Assembly (NCBI RefSeq): GCF_051521505.1
Contig: NZ_CP150356.1
Location: 4,774,001-4,838,000, forward strand
Length of the DNA stretch: 64,000 nucleotides
From: Sorangium sp025924095
GTDB taxonomy: Bacteria; Myxococcota_A; Polyangia; Polyangiales; Polyangiaceae
Direction of reading: 5' to 3'
Shown here: positions 41,931 through 50,765 of the stretch, in pieces
Layout of the letters: each line of letters opens with the position of its first letter
How positions within the stretch are numbered: position 1 is the stretch's first letter
Notes under the pieces: model-generated
Told to the model about the DNA's origin: nothing
The model's database searches: none
Seen by the model: the letters and a program-made list of their open reading frames with translations, nothing else
Translations under genes and position numbers: made by a program

Positions 41931-43430
41931 ATGAACCACCAAATTCGATACGCTCTCTCGGCGCTGTCCATCGCCACGTCGGTGAGCGTGGCAGGACCGG
42001 CCAATGCTGACGTGACCCTTGGGGGCGACGTATCGCCCCAGAACCCATCCGATCCTTGGGACCTCGGGCTGAACCAGCTCGTCGTGAGAGCTGGGACGGT
42101 CGAGGTGACCCATGGCGGGACGTTGATCAGCCCCGGCGCGTCCGTGGATGGGGGGGGTGCCGGGTTCGGTATCATCCAGGTCGACGGGTATGGCTCAACC
42201 TGGGTCAACAATGGATCCATCGTGCTCGGCAGAAACTATAATGAGAGCTGGCTCGTCGTCCGGAGCGGCGCCGAGGTGACCACCGATGATCTCACGGTGG
42301 GCGCCAGAGGCTCGCTGGGTGACGCTTTTGTGCTCGTCGAGGGGTACGACGCCACCCTGACGAGCCGGACGAACCTCTCCATCGGCTACACTGGGCAAGG
42401 CCACGTCGAGCTCAAGCAGGGAGCGAGCCTCTTCTCGCATGACGTCTATATCGGCGGAGTCGGCGGCTGCACGATCTGCGGGGGTGAAGTCGCCATCACG
42501 GGTTCCGCGACGACGTGGGTGAGCACGGGGGAGTTCATCCTGGGCGTGAAGACCGGCAGCTTGCTGAACATCCAGCGCGGCCAGCTCTTCACCGTGGGCG
42601 CGCGCATCGACGGCGATGACTTCCGGAACAGCCACGCGAGCGTGAGCGGCTGGGGCGGCACGTGGACCAACCAGGGGCTCCTGCGCGTGGGGGCGAATCG
42701 TGGCTACGGCACGCTCACCGTCGGGGCTTATGGGACCCTCGTGACGGAAGACACAGAGATTCACTCCGAGCTCGCCGGGGGCTTCATCAAGGCGAACGAC
42801 GTCTATGCATCGTGGCTCAACAGCGGCGACGTCACGGTCTTTGCCGTCGGCAATCACTCTCCATCGATCCTCGTCGACAAGGGCGCCTTCGTGAGCATCG
42901 GCGGCCTCCTCCGGACTGCGCAGCCGGCCAGCGTCCCCTACGTCTATCCCTACCTGGGGCCCTCCGTGCGTCTCGCGGACGGCGACCTCATCGCGGGCGC
43001 GATGGAGGTCGCGGAGGGCGATTTCGACTTCGCCGGCGGGCGCCTCGAGATCGGCAGCTTCGCGGGCGATCTCGCCAACATGCAGGGCGGCGAGCTCTCC
43101 GTCGGAGCGGTTCACCCTTCGACCGACGTCGCCGGCAGCTACAGCCAGGGGCCGGGCGCCGCCCTCCGCATCGCGGTCGCGGGCTCGGGCGCCTTGCCGC
43201 TCCTCCAGGTGGATGGGGATCTCGATCTCGACGGGGCGCTGGAGGTCCGGCCGGCCGGCGGCGCCGTGTCGTTCGAGGCCGGGGACACCGTCGTTCTGCT
43301 CGGTTGGCTCGGTGACCTCACGGGGACGTTCGCTGCCGTGAATATCGCCTTGCCGCTCGCCCCAGGGCTCGCCTGGGACACGTCGGCGCTGTACACGACC
43401 GGCGAGATCACCGTCGTGACCGCGAGCTGA
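41931..43430 (+). CDS. Secreted beta-repeat (beta-helix-like) protein
   Basis: Exported 499-residue protein. Start ATG 41931 follows GGAGGGA with good spacing; a signal peptide (YALSALSIATSVSVAGPANA) is cleaved after ANA. Residues about 40-340 are repeated short strands of the type GSTWVNNGSIVLGR, ATLTSRTNLSIGYTGQGHVE, TTWVSTGEFILGV, GTWTNQGLLRVGANRGYGTL, as in passenger domains of autotransporters and other beta-helix adhesins. No autotransporter beta-barrel is present; the C-terminus (FEAGDTVVLLGWLGDLTGTF, LPLAPGLAWDTSALYTTGEI) resembles the closing module of PEP-CTERM-type beta-strand proteins but lacks the sorting motif. Likely a surface or matrix protein. Confidence 0.8.
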   Translation: MNHQIRYALSALSIATSVSVAGPANADVTLGGDVSPQNPSDPWDLGLNQLVVRAGTVEVTHGGTLISPGASVDGGGAGFGIIQVDGYGSTWVNNGSIVLGRNYNESWLVVRSGAEVTTDDLTVGARGSLGDAFVLVEGYDATLTSRTNLSIGYTGQGHVELKQGASLFSHDVYIGGVGGCTICGGEVAITGSATTWVSTGEFILGVKTGSLLNIQRGQLFTVGARIDGDDFRNSHASVSGWGGTWTNQGLLRVGANRGYGTLTVGAYGTLVTEDTEIHSELAGGFIKANDVYASWLNSGDVTVFAVGNHSPSILVDKGAFVSIGGLLRTAQPASVPYVYPYLGPSVRLADGDLIAGAMEVAEGDFDFAGGRLEIGSFAGDLANMQGGELSVGAVHPSTDVAGSYSQGPGAALRIAVAGSGALPLLQVDGDLDLDGALEVRPAGGAVSFEAGDTVVLLGWLGDLTGTFAAVNIALPLAPGLAWDTSALYTTGEITVVTAS

Positions 43431-43582
43431 GCCCATCCAGATCATCCGCCCGCTCTGCGCCGCCGGCCCCGCGCCGCCGCCGGCGCAGAGCACCTCCAGC
43501 GGGTCGGCCGGCCGCGGATCGTTGCGGTCGAACCTCAGCACGAGCGCCACCGAGGCCGCGAGACGGAGGCGCTCCCGGTCGC

Positions 43583-43921
43583 CGCCGGGGCAGCTGGGCT
43601 TGCCTCCGGCATCGGAGACGGTCCTGCCGGAGTAGCTGGGCTTGCCTCCGGCATCGGAGACGGTCCTGCCGGGGCAGCTGGGCTTTCCTCGGGCATCGGA
43701 GACGGTCCTGCCGGGGCAGCTGAGCTTTCCTCGGACATCGGAGGCGGTCCTGCCGGGGCAGCTGAGCTTTCCTCGGACATCGGAGGCGGCCCAGCCGGGG
43801 CAGCTGAGCTTTCCTCCGGCATCGGAGACGGTCCCGCCGGGGCAGCCGAGCTTTCCTCCGGCATCGGAGACGGTCCTGGCGGGGCAGCTGAGCTTTCCTC
43901 CGGCATCGGAGACGGTCTTCC
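43583..43921 (-). repeat. Eight-copy 42-bp minisatellite
   Basis: Eight tandem 42-bp units upstream of the gene at 44116. Read on the minus strand they encode GPSPMPEESSAAPA with small changes (GPPPMSEESSAAPA, GPSPMPEASPATPA). A minus-strand frame, 43535-43936 with a GTG start, spans them and would make a 133-residue Pro/Ser/Glu-rich protein; a plus-strand frame is also open, so coding status is undecided. Nothing else is seen in 43431-44115. Confidence 0.8.
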
Positions 43922-44115
43922 CAGGCGCACCCTCACGGCGTCCGGCGATCTGCCGTCGGGATCTTGCCAGGCCCGTTGACCGTACGGGACAGGTGCTTAA
44001 ACCTGCCCGGAACGTCCGGCGGGGGCCGGACGCTCACAATGCGTCCAGCGCCGGGGGCAGGGGGTCATGTTCCTCCGCCGCCCGGCGAAGGGCATCAACG
44101 AGAGGTGTTCCCCTC

Positions 44116-45072
44116 ATGGCCAAGCCTTCCATTCCGGTCAACAAGAAGAAGCCAGCTCCCACGAAGCCCGCGGCGCCGCCCAAGGCGGCGGCGGCGTTCG
44201 ACAGGATCCTCCCCGAGATCGAGGCGCTGAGCCCGGATCGGCTCATCTCCATCAAGATCGACATTCCTCGCGCCGTCTCGCAGGTGCTCGGCGTGCTGCC
44301 AGGCCTGCACGCGCTGCGCCCCGCCATCGTCGAGCACCTGCGGCAGCACGATGTCGCGGCGCTCGACCGTCTCGAGAGCTACGCGCTCGCCGCCTGGTAC
44401 GCGCACCTTCAATGGCTGTCCAGCGGAGGCGCCGAGAACGCGCTGAAGCCGCTGCTCGCCGAGGCGGCCGCGCTGCGCGAGAACCTGCTGGGCGACGCCG
44501 AGGCGCTCGCCCGTCGCGGGCTGCTCGACGCGGACGCTGTCGCGGAGATCCGCGCGGGCCACGGGCACATCGACACGGCCAACGACCTCGTGGCGCTCTC
44601 GGCGCTCTTCGGCGGGAGCTGGTCCGACATCGCCGGCAAGACGGCGGCGACCGAGGACGAGGCGAAGCGCGCCGGGGAGATCGGGCCGCAGCTCCTCGCC
44701 GCCCTCGGCGTGCGGGAGCACGGCAAGGGGCCCGGACCGACCGAGGCCGCGGACAAGCGGGCGCGCGCGTTCGCGCTGCTCGCGCACGCCTACGACCAGA
44801 CCCGCCGCGCCGTGGCCTACCTGCGCTGGAACGAGGGAGACGCCGAGACGGTCGCGCCGTCGCTCTACAAGGGCCGCGGCGGCCGCGGGGCGGCGTCCAG
44901 CGACGCCGCGCCCGAGCCGGAAGACACCGACGCGCCGCCCGTGGCGGCCGCGTCAGCGCCGGCAGCCGGCGCGGCGTCGGTCGCCAGCGCAGCGCCCGCC
45001 GCAGCACCGAACGGCGCGGGGGCGCCGGCGGCACCGGTGGTGGCGCCCGAGGGCGCGCCGCGCACCGGCTAG
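44116..45072 (+). CDS. Unknown helical protein with Ala/Pro-rich tail
   Basis: A 318-residue protein of unknown function. ATG 44116 is preceded by AGAGGTG (44101-44107). A basic Pro/Lys N-terminus (MAKPSIPVNKKKPAPTKPAA) leads to a helical domain of about 220 residues (FDRILPEIEALSPDRLISIK, VLGVLPGLHALRPAIVEHL, DKRARAFALLAHAYDQTRRA), and the last 60 residues are an Ala/Pro/Ser disordered tail. No signal or membrane segment. It sits alone between the minisatellite and the Kelch gene and converges with the latter. Confidence 0.75.
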   Translation: MAKPSIPVNKKKPAPTKPAAPPKAAAAFDRILPEIEALSPDRLISIKIDIPRAVSQVLGVLPGLHALRPAIVEHLRQHDVAALDRLESYALAAWYAHLQWLSSGGAENALKPLLAEAAALRENLLGDAEALARRGLLDADAVAEIRAGHGHIDTANDLVALSALFGGSWSDIAGKTAATEDEAKRAGEIGPQLLAALGVREHGKGPGPTEAADKRARAFALLAHAYDQTRRAVAYLRWNEGDAETVAPSLYKGRGGRGAASSDAAPEPEDTDAPPVAAASAPAAGAASVASAAPAAAPNGAGAPAAPVVAPEGAPRTG

Positions 45073-45179
45073 CCAGGAACTGCAGCGTCTCGGGACGCCG
45101 GCGACCTCGACGCATCCAGGTGGAACCAGGACGCGACCTCCTCAAGCCCGTTGTCTTTCTTGAGTTGATGTGCTCGAGA

Positions 45180-48100
45180 TCACGGCACGCGCGTGACGGT
45201 CAGGCAGACGCGGGGCCGCGCGCTGCGGCGCCGGACGCCGAGCGCGCCGAGGCCGAGCAGCGAGAGCGCCGCGGGAGGCCAGGGCGAGCCTCCCGGTGCG
45301 CCGGGAGGGGCGAGCGCGCAGCCGGTGTCGTCCAGCTTGTACCTGGGGCGCGGTGGGTCGACGCAGGCGTGGTCCCGGTCACAGACGTACCCGGGGGCGC
45401 AGTCGTCGACCGAGTCGCATGTCGTCCTGCAGGACCTCGAGACCCCAAAGCAGACGTAAGGCACGCACTCAGGACAAGCGCAGTTGGCCTCCTTCGCGCC
45501 GACGCAGACGCCCGCGTTGCACGACTTCTCCGCGGTGCACGCATCGCCGTCATCGCATGGGGTTCTGTCGAGCTTGAACGCTCCGGCAAGGCAGCCCCCG
45601 CCGAGCTTGTCGCACTGGCTCGCTTCCCGGCACGCCTCCTCGGCCGGGCACTCGACCGGGGCCTCGCCGGTGCAAAGTCCTGCCTGGCAGGAGTCCGTCC
45701 GGGTGCACGCGTCGCCGTCATCGCACGTCGGACCCGTCAAGAGCTTGCACCTGCCGGGCTGTTCGGCGCCGAAGGGGAAGGTGATCTCCGTGCGGACCGA
45801 GCAGACATCGCAGGGGCCGGCGTCGCAGGCGTTGTCGCAGCAGACGCCGTCGACGCAGAAGCCGCTCTGGCAGTCGGTCGCCTGGGTGCACAGCGTGCCG
45901 TTTTCGAGAGGCTTGAACAGCTCGGCGGTCGCCAGGGGAACACCGCCTTCACCGACGCCGCCGAGCACGAGCATCGTCCCATCGGCGAGCAAGGTCCCCA
46001 TGGGTTCGCTCCGGGGGATTGCCAACGGCCGGACCTGCAGCCAGGCATTCTTGTCCGGATCGTACACCTCGGCGCTGGCGAGCGGACCGCCGGTGTCGGC
46101 GCCACCCGCGACCAGCACCCGACCGTCGGGCATCAACAGGGCGACGTGGCCTGTGCGCGCCTGGAGCATCGGGGCCGCAGGTGCAAAGCGCATGGTCTCC
46201 GGATCGAACAGCTCGGCCTGGGCGAGGGGGCCGCTGCTGCCCGCGCCGCCGGCGACGAGGACTCGACCGCTCGGCAGACGAGTGGCGGTGTGGCCGGTGC
46301 GGGCGAAGATCATCCCTGCTTTGATGGCCGTCCATTGATCCTGGGTCGGGTCGTACACCTCGGCATCACGGCGAGCACCGCTCTTCTCCGGGCTATCCCC
46401 CCAACCCCCAACGACCAGCACATGGCCGCTCGATAGCAGCGTGGCGGTAAATTGCCAGCGGGGGACGTGCATGTCGCTGCTGGGCGCCCATCGGTCGCTG
46501 GTCGGGTCGTACACCTCTGCGTCGTTGCGAGCGCCGCTGTCCCCCCAACCTCCGACGACGAGCACGCGTTCATCGTCGAGCGTGACAGCCGCGTGATCGA
46601 CCCGGGCAACGTTCATCGCGTCGGCCGGGCCCCAGCTATGGGTCACCGGGTCGAAAAGCTCCACGCTCGCGAGAGGACCACCGGGACTAGCGCCGCCAGC
46701 GACCAGCACCTGCCCACTGGATGGCAGCAGCGTCGCCGTGTGATACCCGCGGGCGGTGCCCATCGGGTTGATGGGGCGCCAGATTTCCGTCGCCGGAGCA
46801 TAGAGCTCCACGCTCGCCTCGTAGCCGGCGGCGCTGAGGCCTCCGGTGACCAGCACGTCGTTGTTGGACAGCAGCGTCGCGGTAGCGTGTGCACGGCCTT
46901 GGCTCAGCGAAGCACTGCCCGCCCAACGGCCAGCTGGGTCGTACAGCTCCGCGCTCGCGCGATCGCCAACACCAAGATCGCCGGCGCCCGCGACGAGCAC
47001 CTGCCCGCTCGGCAGCAGCGTCGCGGTGTGCCTTGAGCGGGCGGCGCTCATCTCTTCGGCTGGCAGCCAGCTGCGGGTCGCCGGGTCGTACAGCTCCGCG
47101 CTCGCGAGAACGCCAACACCAAGATCGCCGCCGCCCGCGACGAGCACCTGCCCGCTCGGCAGCAGCGTCGCGGTGTGGTTGCTGCGGGCGGCGCTCATCT
47201 CTCCGGCTGGCAGCCAGCTGCGGGTCGCCGGGTCGTACAGCTCCGCGCTCGCGAGAACGCCAGTATCAGAATCGTAGCCGCCCGCGACGAGCACCTGCCC
47301 GCTCGGCAGCAGCGTCGCGGTGTGCCATGAGCGGGCGGCGCTCATCTCTCCGGCTGGCAGCCAACTATGGGTCGCCGGGTCGTACAGCTCCGTGCTCGCG
47401 AGATAATAGCCAGTATCAGAATCGTAGCCGCCCGCGACGAGCACCTGCCCGCTCGGCAGCAGCGTCGCGGTATGCCCTGAGCGGACGACGCTCATCGCGC
47501 CGGCTGGCAGCCAGCTGCGGGTCGCCGGGTCGTACAGCTCCGTGCTCGCGAGATAATAGCCAGTATCAGAATCGTAGCCGCCCGCGACGAGCACATGTCC
47601 GCTCAGCAGCAGCGTCGCGGTGTGCTTCCAGCGGGCGGCGCTCATCTCGCCGGCTGGCAGCCAGCTGCGGGTCGCCGGGTCGTACAGCTCCGCGCTCGCG
47701 AGAAAGCCAGTATCAGAATCGTAGCCGCCCGCGACGAGCACCTGCCCGCTCGGCAGCAGCGTCGCGGTGTGGTCGCTGCGGGCGGCGCTCATCTCTCCGG
47801 CTGGCAGCCAACTATGGGTCGCCGGGTCGTACAGCTCCGCGCTCGCGAGAACGCCAACACCAGGACCGCGGCCGCCCGCGACGAGCACCTGCCCGCTCGG
47901 CAGCAGCGTCGCGGTGTGCCCTGAGCGGGCGGCGCTCATCTCTCCGGCTGGCAGCCAGCTGCGGGTCGCCGGGTCGTACAGCTCCGCGCTCGCGAGAGCA
48001 CCAACACCAGGACCGCGGCCGCCCGCGACGAGCACCTGCCCGCTCGGCAGCAGCGTCGCGGTGTGCCCGCTCGGCAGCAGCGTCGCGGCGTGATTGAGGG

Positions 48101-50747
48101 CGACGCTCACCTCGCCGACTGGCAGCCAGCTGCGGGTCGCCGGGTCGTACAGCTCCGCGCTCGCGAGAACGCCAACACCAGGAGCGCGGCCGCCCGCGAC
48201 GAGCACCTGCCCGCCCGGCAGCAGCGTCGCGGTGTGCTCGCTGCGGGCGGCGCTCATCTCGCCGGCTGGCAGCCAGCTGCGGGTCGCCGGGTCGTACAGC
48301 TCCGCGCTCGCGAGAGCGCCAACACCAAGATCGCCGCCGCCCGCGACAAGCACCTGCCCGCTCGGCAGCCGCGTCGCGGGGTGCCCGCTGCGGGCGGCGC
48401 TCATCTCTCCGGCTGGCAGCCAGCTGCGGGTCGCCGGGTCGTACAGCTCCGCGCTCGCGAGAACGCCAGTATCAGAATCGTAGCCGCCCGCGACGAGCAC
48501 CTGCCCGCTCGGCAGCAGCGTCGCGGTGTGGTTGCTGCGGGCGGCGCTCATCTCTCCGGCTGGCAGCCAGCTGCGGGTCGCCGGGTCGTACAGCTCCGCG
48601 CTCGCGAGAACGCCAGTATCAGAATCGTAGCCGCCCGCGACGAGCACCTGCCCGCTCGGCAGCAGCGTCGCGCTGTGCCATGAGCGGGCGGCGCTCATCT
48701 CGCCGGCTGGCAGCCAGCTGCGGGTCGCCGGGTCGTACAGCTCCGCGCTCGCGAGAAAGGCAGGACCAGAAACGTCGCCGCCCGCGACGAGCACCTGCCC
48801 GCTTGGCAGCAGCGTCGCGGTGTGCTTCCAGCGGGCGGCGCTCATCTCGCCGGCTGGCAGCCAGCTGCGGGTCGCCGGGTCGTACAGCTCCGCGCTCGCG
48901 AGAAAGCCAGTATTAGGAACGTCGCCGCCCGCGACGAGCACCTGCCCGCTCGGCAGCAGCGTCGCGGTATGCCCTGAGCGGACGACGCTCATCGTGCCAG
49001 CTTGCAGCCAACGGTCGGTCGCCGGGTCGTACAGCTCCGCGCTCGCGCGATCGCCAAAATCTAAATAATAGCCGCCGCCCGCGACCAGCACCCGCCCGCT
49101 CGGCAGCAGCGTCGCGGTCTGTTCCGCGCGGGCGGCGCTCATCGAACCAGCTTGCATCCAATTGCGGGTCGCCGGATCGTACAGCTCCAGGCTCGCGAGA
49201 GCACCATAATGAAATTCGTAGCCGCCCGCGACGAGCACCTGCCCGCTCGGCAGCAGCATCGCGAGGTGCTCTATGCGGGCGGTGCTCATCGCGCCGGCTG
49301 GCAGCCAGCTGCGGGTCTCCGGATCGTACAGCTCCGCGCTCGCGAGAGGACCGCTGGTGTCGTAGCCGCCCGCGACGAGCACCTGCCCGCTCGGCAGCCG
49401 CGTCGCGGTATGCTCGTCGCGGGCGGCGCTCATCTCGCCGGCTGGCAGCCAGCTGCGGATCGCCGGGTCGTACAGCTCCGCGCTCGCGAGAGGGACGCTG
49501 ATGTCGTAGCCGCCCGCGACAAGCACTTGCCCGCTCGGCAGCAGCGTCGCGGTATGCCCTGAGCGGGCGGCGTTCATCTCGCCGGCGGGCAGCCAGCGGT
49601 CGGTCGCCGGATCGTACAGCTCCGCGCTCGCGAGAGGAACATCGTTGAGGCCATTGCCGCCCGCGACAAGCACCTGCCCGCTCGGCAGCAACGTCGCGGT
49701 ATGCCCTGAGCGGGCGGCGCTCATCGCGCCGGCGGACAGCCAACGGTCGGTCGCCGGATCGTACAGCTCCGCGCTCGCGAGAAAACCGCTGGGGCCGCTG
49801 GGGCCGTTGCCGCCCACGACAAGCACCTGCCCGCTCGGCAGCAACGTCGCGGCATGCCCTGAGCGGGCGGCGCCCATCGCGCCGGCGGACAGCCAACGGT
49901 CGGTCGCCGGATCGTACAGCTCCGCGCTCACGAGAAAACCGCTGGGACCGCTGGGGCCGTGGCCGCCCGCCATCAGCACCCGCCCACTCGGCAGCAGCGT
50001 CGCGGTGTGCTCCCAGCGGGCGGCGCTCAACTCGGCGGCCGGCAGCCACACGGGGTCCACCAGCAACGCCTCCCCGCTCGCCACCACCCACAGCTCGAGC
50101 CGCGCCCCGCTCGCCACGAGCCGCGCCTCGATAGGCCGCCCCCCTTCGGCATACGCCCGCGGCGCCGTCACGCGGAGCCGTGCTCTGCCGGATGCGTCGA
50201 CCACCTCCACCGCCTCGCCCTGCTGCCGCAGCGCTGCCGCTTGCACCTCCCACACGGCAACGGGCGCATCGCTCGATACCGCCTCCGCCTCCAGCAGCAA
50301 CCACTCCTCGGCGCCCCCATCCACGTTCGCTGTCCAGTACGACCTGCCTCCCGCCCGCGCGTACGTCACCGCGCTGCCCTCGAGCGTCGCTTCGCCCGCC
50401 GCGCCGAGCTCGCGCATCGTGAACGCAAACCCCGTCTGCCCCCGGAAGCGCAGCCCATCCTCGCCTCTCGCGGGCAGCACCGCCTCGATCGCCTCACCGA
50501 CGGGCCGGAAGCCGCCGGTCGCTCCCCGCCGCGACCGGCTGACAAACCCCTCGTCGGTGGCGGCGAACCCCGCCCCCGCCTCGAGCACCTGCGTCACCTG
50601 CCCGGGGAAGCGAGCGCGAAGCGCCTCGCTCGATCCCGGCACAAGCTCGCTCCCGGAGTTGCATCCGGCGAGCGCGCCGAGCAGCGGCAGCAGCAGCAGG
50701 ACGAACGAGAGGAGCATCACGCCCCGCGACAAGCACCGTGAATGCAT
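45180..50747 (-). CDS. Giant Kelch-repeat lipoprotein with MYXO-CTERM-like tail
   Basis: An 1855-residue surface protein. The N-terminus (GVMLLSFVLLLLPLLGALAG then C) is a lipoprotein signal. Residues about 30-240 form a beta domain, and about 28 Kelch-type repeats follow, mostly of the form ELYDPATRSWLPAGEMSAAR then HTATLLPSGQVLVAGG, about 50 residues each, or some seven propeller blades' worth several times over. Near the C-terminus is a Cys-rich region (CQSGFCVDGVCCDNACDAGP, DDGDACTRTDSCQAGLC, DDGDACTAEKSCNAGVC) and finally GCALAPPGAPGG, a hydrophobic helix and RRR, which resembles the MYXO-CTERM sorting signal. Having both a lipobox and a C-terminal sorting tail is unusual. Start ATG 50747, 18 bp upstream of the stop of the next gene in the run. 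Likely a cell-surface adhesion or polysaccharide-binding protein. Confidence 0.88.
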   Translation of the reverse strand: MHSRCLSRGVMLLSFVLLLLPLLGALAGCNSGSELVPGSSEALRARFPGQVTQVLEAGAGFAATDEGFVSRSRRGATGGFRPVGEAIEAVLPARGEDGLRFRGQTGFAFTMRELGAAGEATLEGSAVTYARAGGRSYWTANVDGGAEEWLLLEAEAVSSDAPVAVWEVQAAALRQQGEAVEVVDASGRARLRVTAPRAYAEGGRPIEARLVASGARLELWVVASGEALLVDPVWLPAAELSAARWEHTATLLPSGRVLMAGGHGPSGPSGFLVSAELYDPATDRWLSAGAMGAARSGHAATLLPSGQVLVVGGNGPSGPSGFLASAELYDPATDRWLSAGAMSAARSGHTATLLPSGQVLVAGGNGLNDVPLASAELYDPATDRWLPAGEMNAARSGHTATLLPSGQVLVAGGYDISVPLASAELYDPAIRSWLPAGEMSAARDEHTATRLPSGQVLVAGGYDTSGPLASAELYDPETRSWLPAGAMSTARIEHLAMLLPSGQVLVAGGYEFHYGALASLELYDPATRNWMQAGSMSAARAEQTATLLPSGRVLVAGGGYYLDFGDRASAELYDPATDRWLQAGTMSVVRSGHTATLLPSGQVLVAGGDVPNTGFLASAELYDPATRSWLPAGEMSAARWKHTATLLPSGQVLVAGGDVSGPAFLASAELYDPATRSWLPAGEMSAARSWHSATLLPSGQVLVAGGYDSDTGVLASAELYDPATRSWLPAGEMSAARSNHTATLLPSGQVLVAGGYDSDTGVLASAELYDPATRSWLPAGEMSAARSGHPATRLPSGQVLVAGGGDLGVGALASAELYDPATRSWLPAGEMSAARSEHTATLLPGGQVLVAGGRAPGVGVLASAELYDPATRSWLPVGEVSVALNHAATLLPSGHTATLLPSGQVLVAGGRGPGVGALASAELYDPATRSWLPAGEMSAARSGHTATLLPSGQVLVAGGRGPGVGVLASAELYDPATHSWLPAGEMSAARSDHTATLLPSGQVLVAGGYDSDTGFLASAELYDPATRSWLPAGEMSAARWKHTATLLLSGHVLVAGGYDSDTGYYLASTELYDPATRSWLPAGAMSVVRSGHTATLLPSGQVLVAGGYDSDTGYYLASTELYDPATHSWLPAGEMSAARSWHTATLLPSGQVLVAGGYDSDTGVLASAELYDPATRSWLPAGEMSAARSNHTATLLPSGQVLVAGGGDLGVGVLASAELYDPATRSWLPAEEMSAARSRHTATLLPSGQVLVAGAGDLGVGDRASAELYDPAGRWAGSASLSQGRAHATATLLSNNDVLVTGGLSAAGYEASVELYAPATEIWRPINPMGTARGYHTATLLPSSGQVLVAGGASPGGPLASVELFDPVTHSWGPADAMNVARVDHAAVTLDDERVLVVGGWGDSGARNDAEVYDPTSDRWAPSSDMHVPRWQFTATLLSSGHVLVVGGWGDSPEKSGARRDAEVYDPTQDQWTAIKAGMIFARTGHTATRLPSGRVLVAGGAGSSGPLAQAELFDPETMRFAPAAPMLQARTGHVALLMPDGRVLVAGGADTGGPLASAEVYDPDKNAWLQVRPLAIPRSEPMGTLLADGTMLVLGGVGEGGVPLATAELFKPLENGTLCTQATDCQSGFCVDGVCCDNACDAGPCDVCSVRTEITFPFGAEQPGRCKLLTGPTCDDGDACTRTDSCQAGLCTGEAPVECPAEEACREASQCDKLGGGCLAGAFKLDRTPCDDGDACTAEKSCNAGVCVGAKEANCACPECVPYVCFGVSRSCRTTCDSVDDCAPGYVCDRDHACVDPPRPRYKLDDTGCALAPPGAPGGSPWPPAALSLLGLGALGVRRRSARPRVCLTVTRVP
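46950..49990. repeat. Near-identical about 150-bp tandem DNA repeats inside the Kelch gene
   Basis: About 20 consecutive Kelch units share almost identical DNA (blocks such as GTCGCCGGGTCGTACAGCTC and CTGCCCGCTCGGCAGCAGCG recur every 150-160 bp). Variation is confined to short hypervariable loops (for example GYDSDTG, GRGPGVG, GDLGVG). A perfect-but-one 27-bp tandem duplication at 48039-48092 makes the LLPSGHTATLLPSG doublet in one unit. This pattern points to recent expansion and gene conversion. Confidence 0.85.
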
Positions 50748-50765
50748 GATCCCTCCCGGAAAACG

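Noticed and set aside
46950..49990. Plus-strand frames with repeated Arg/Ser-rich units opposite the Kelch repeats
   Set aside because: They mirror the tandem repeat DNA; the minus-strand Kelch frame explains it.
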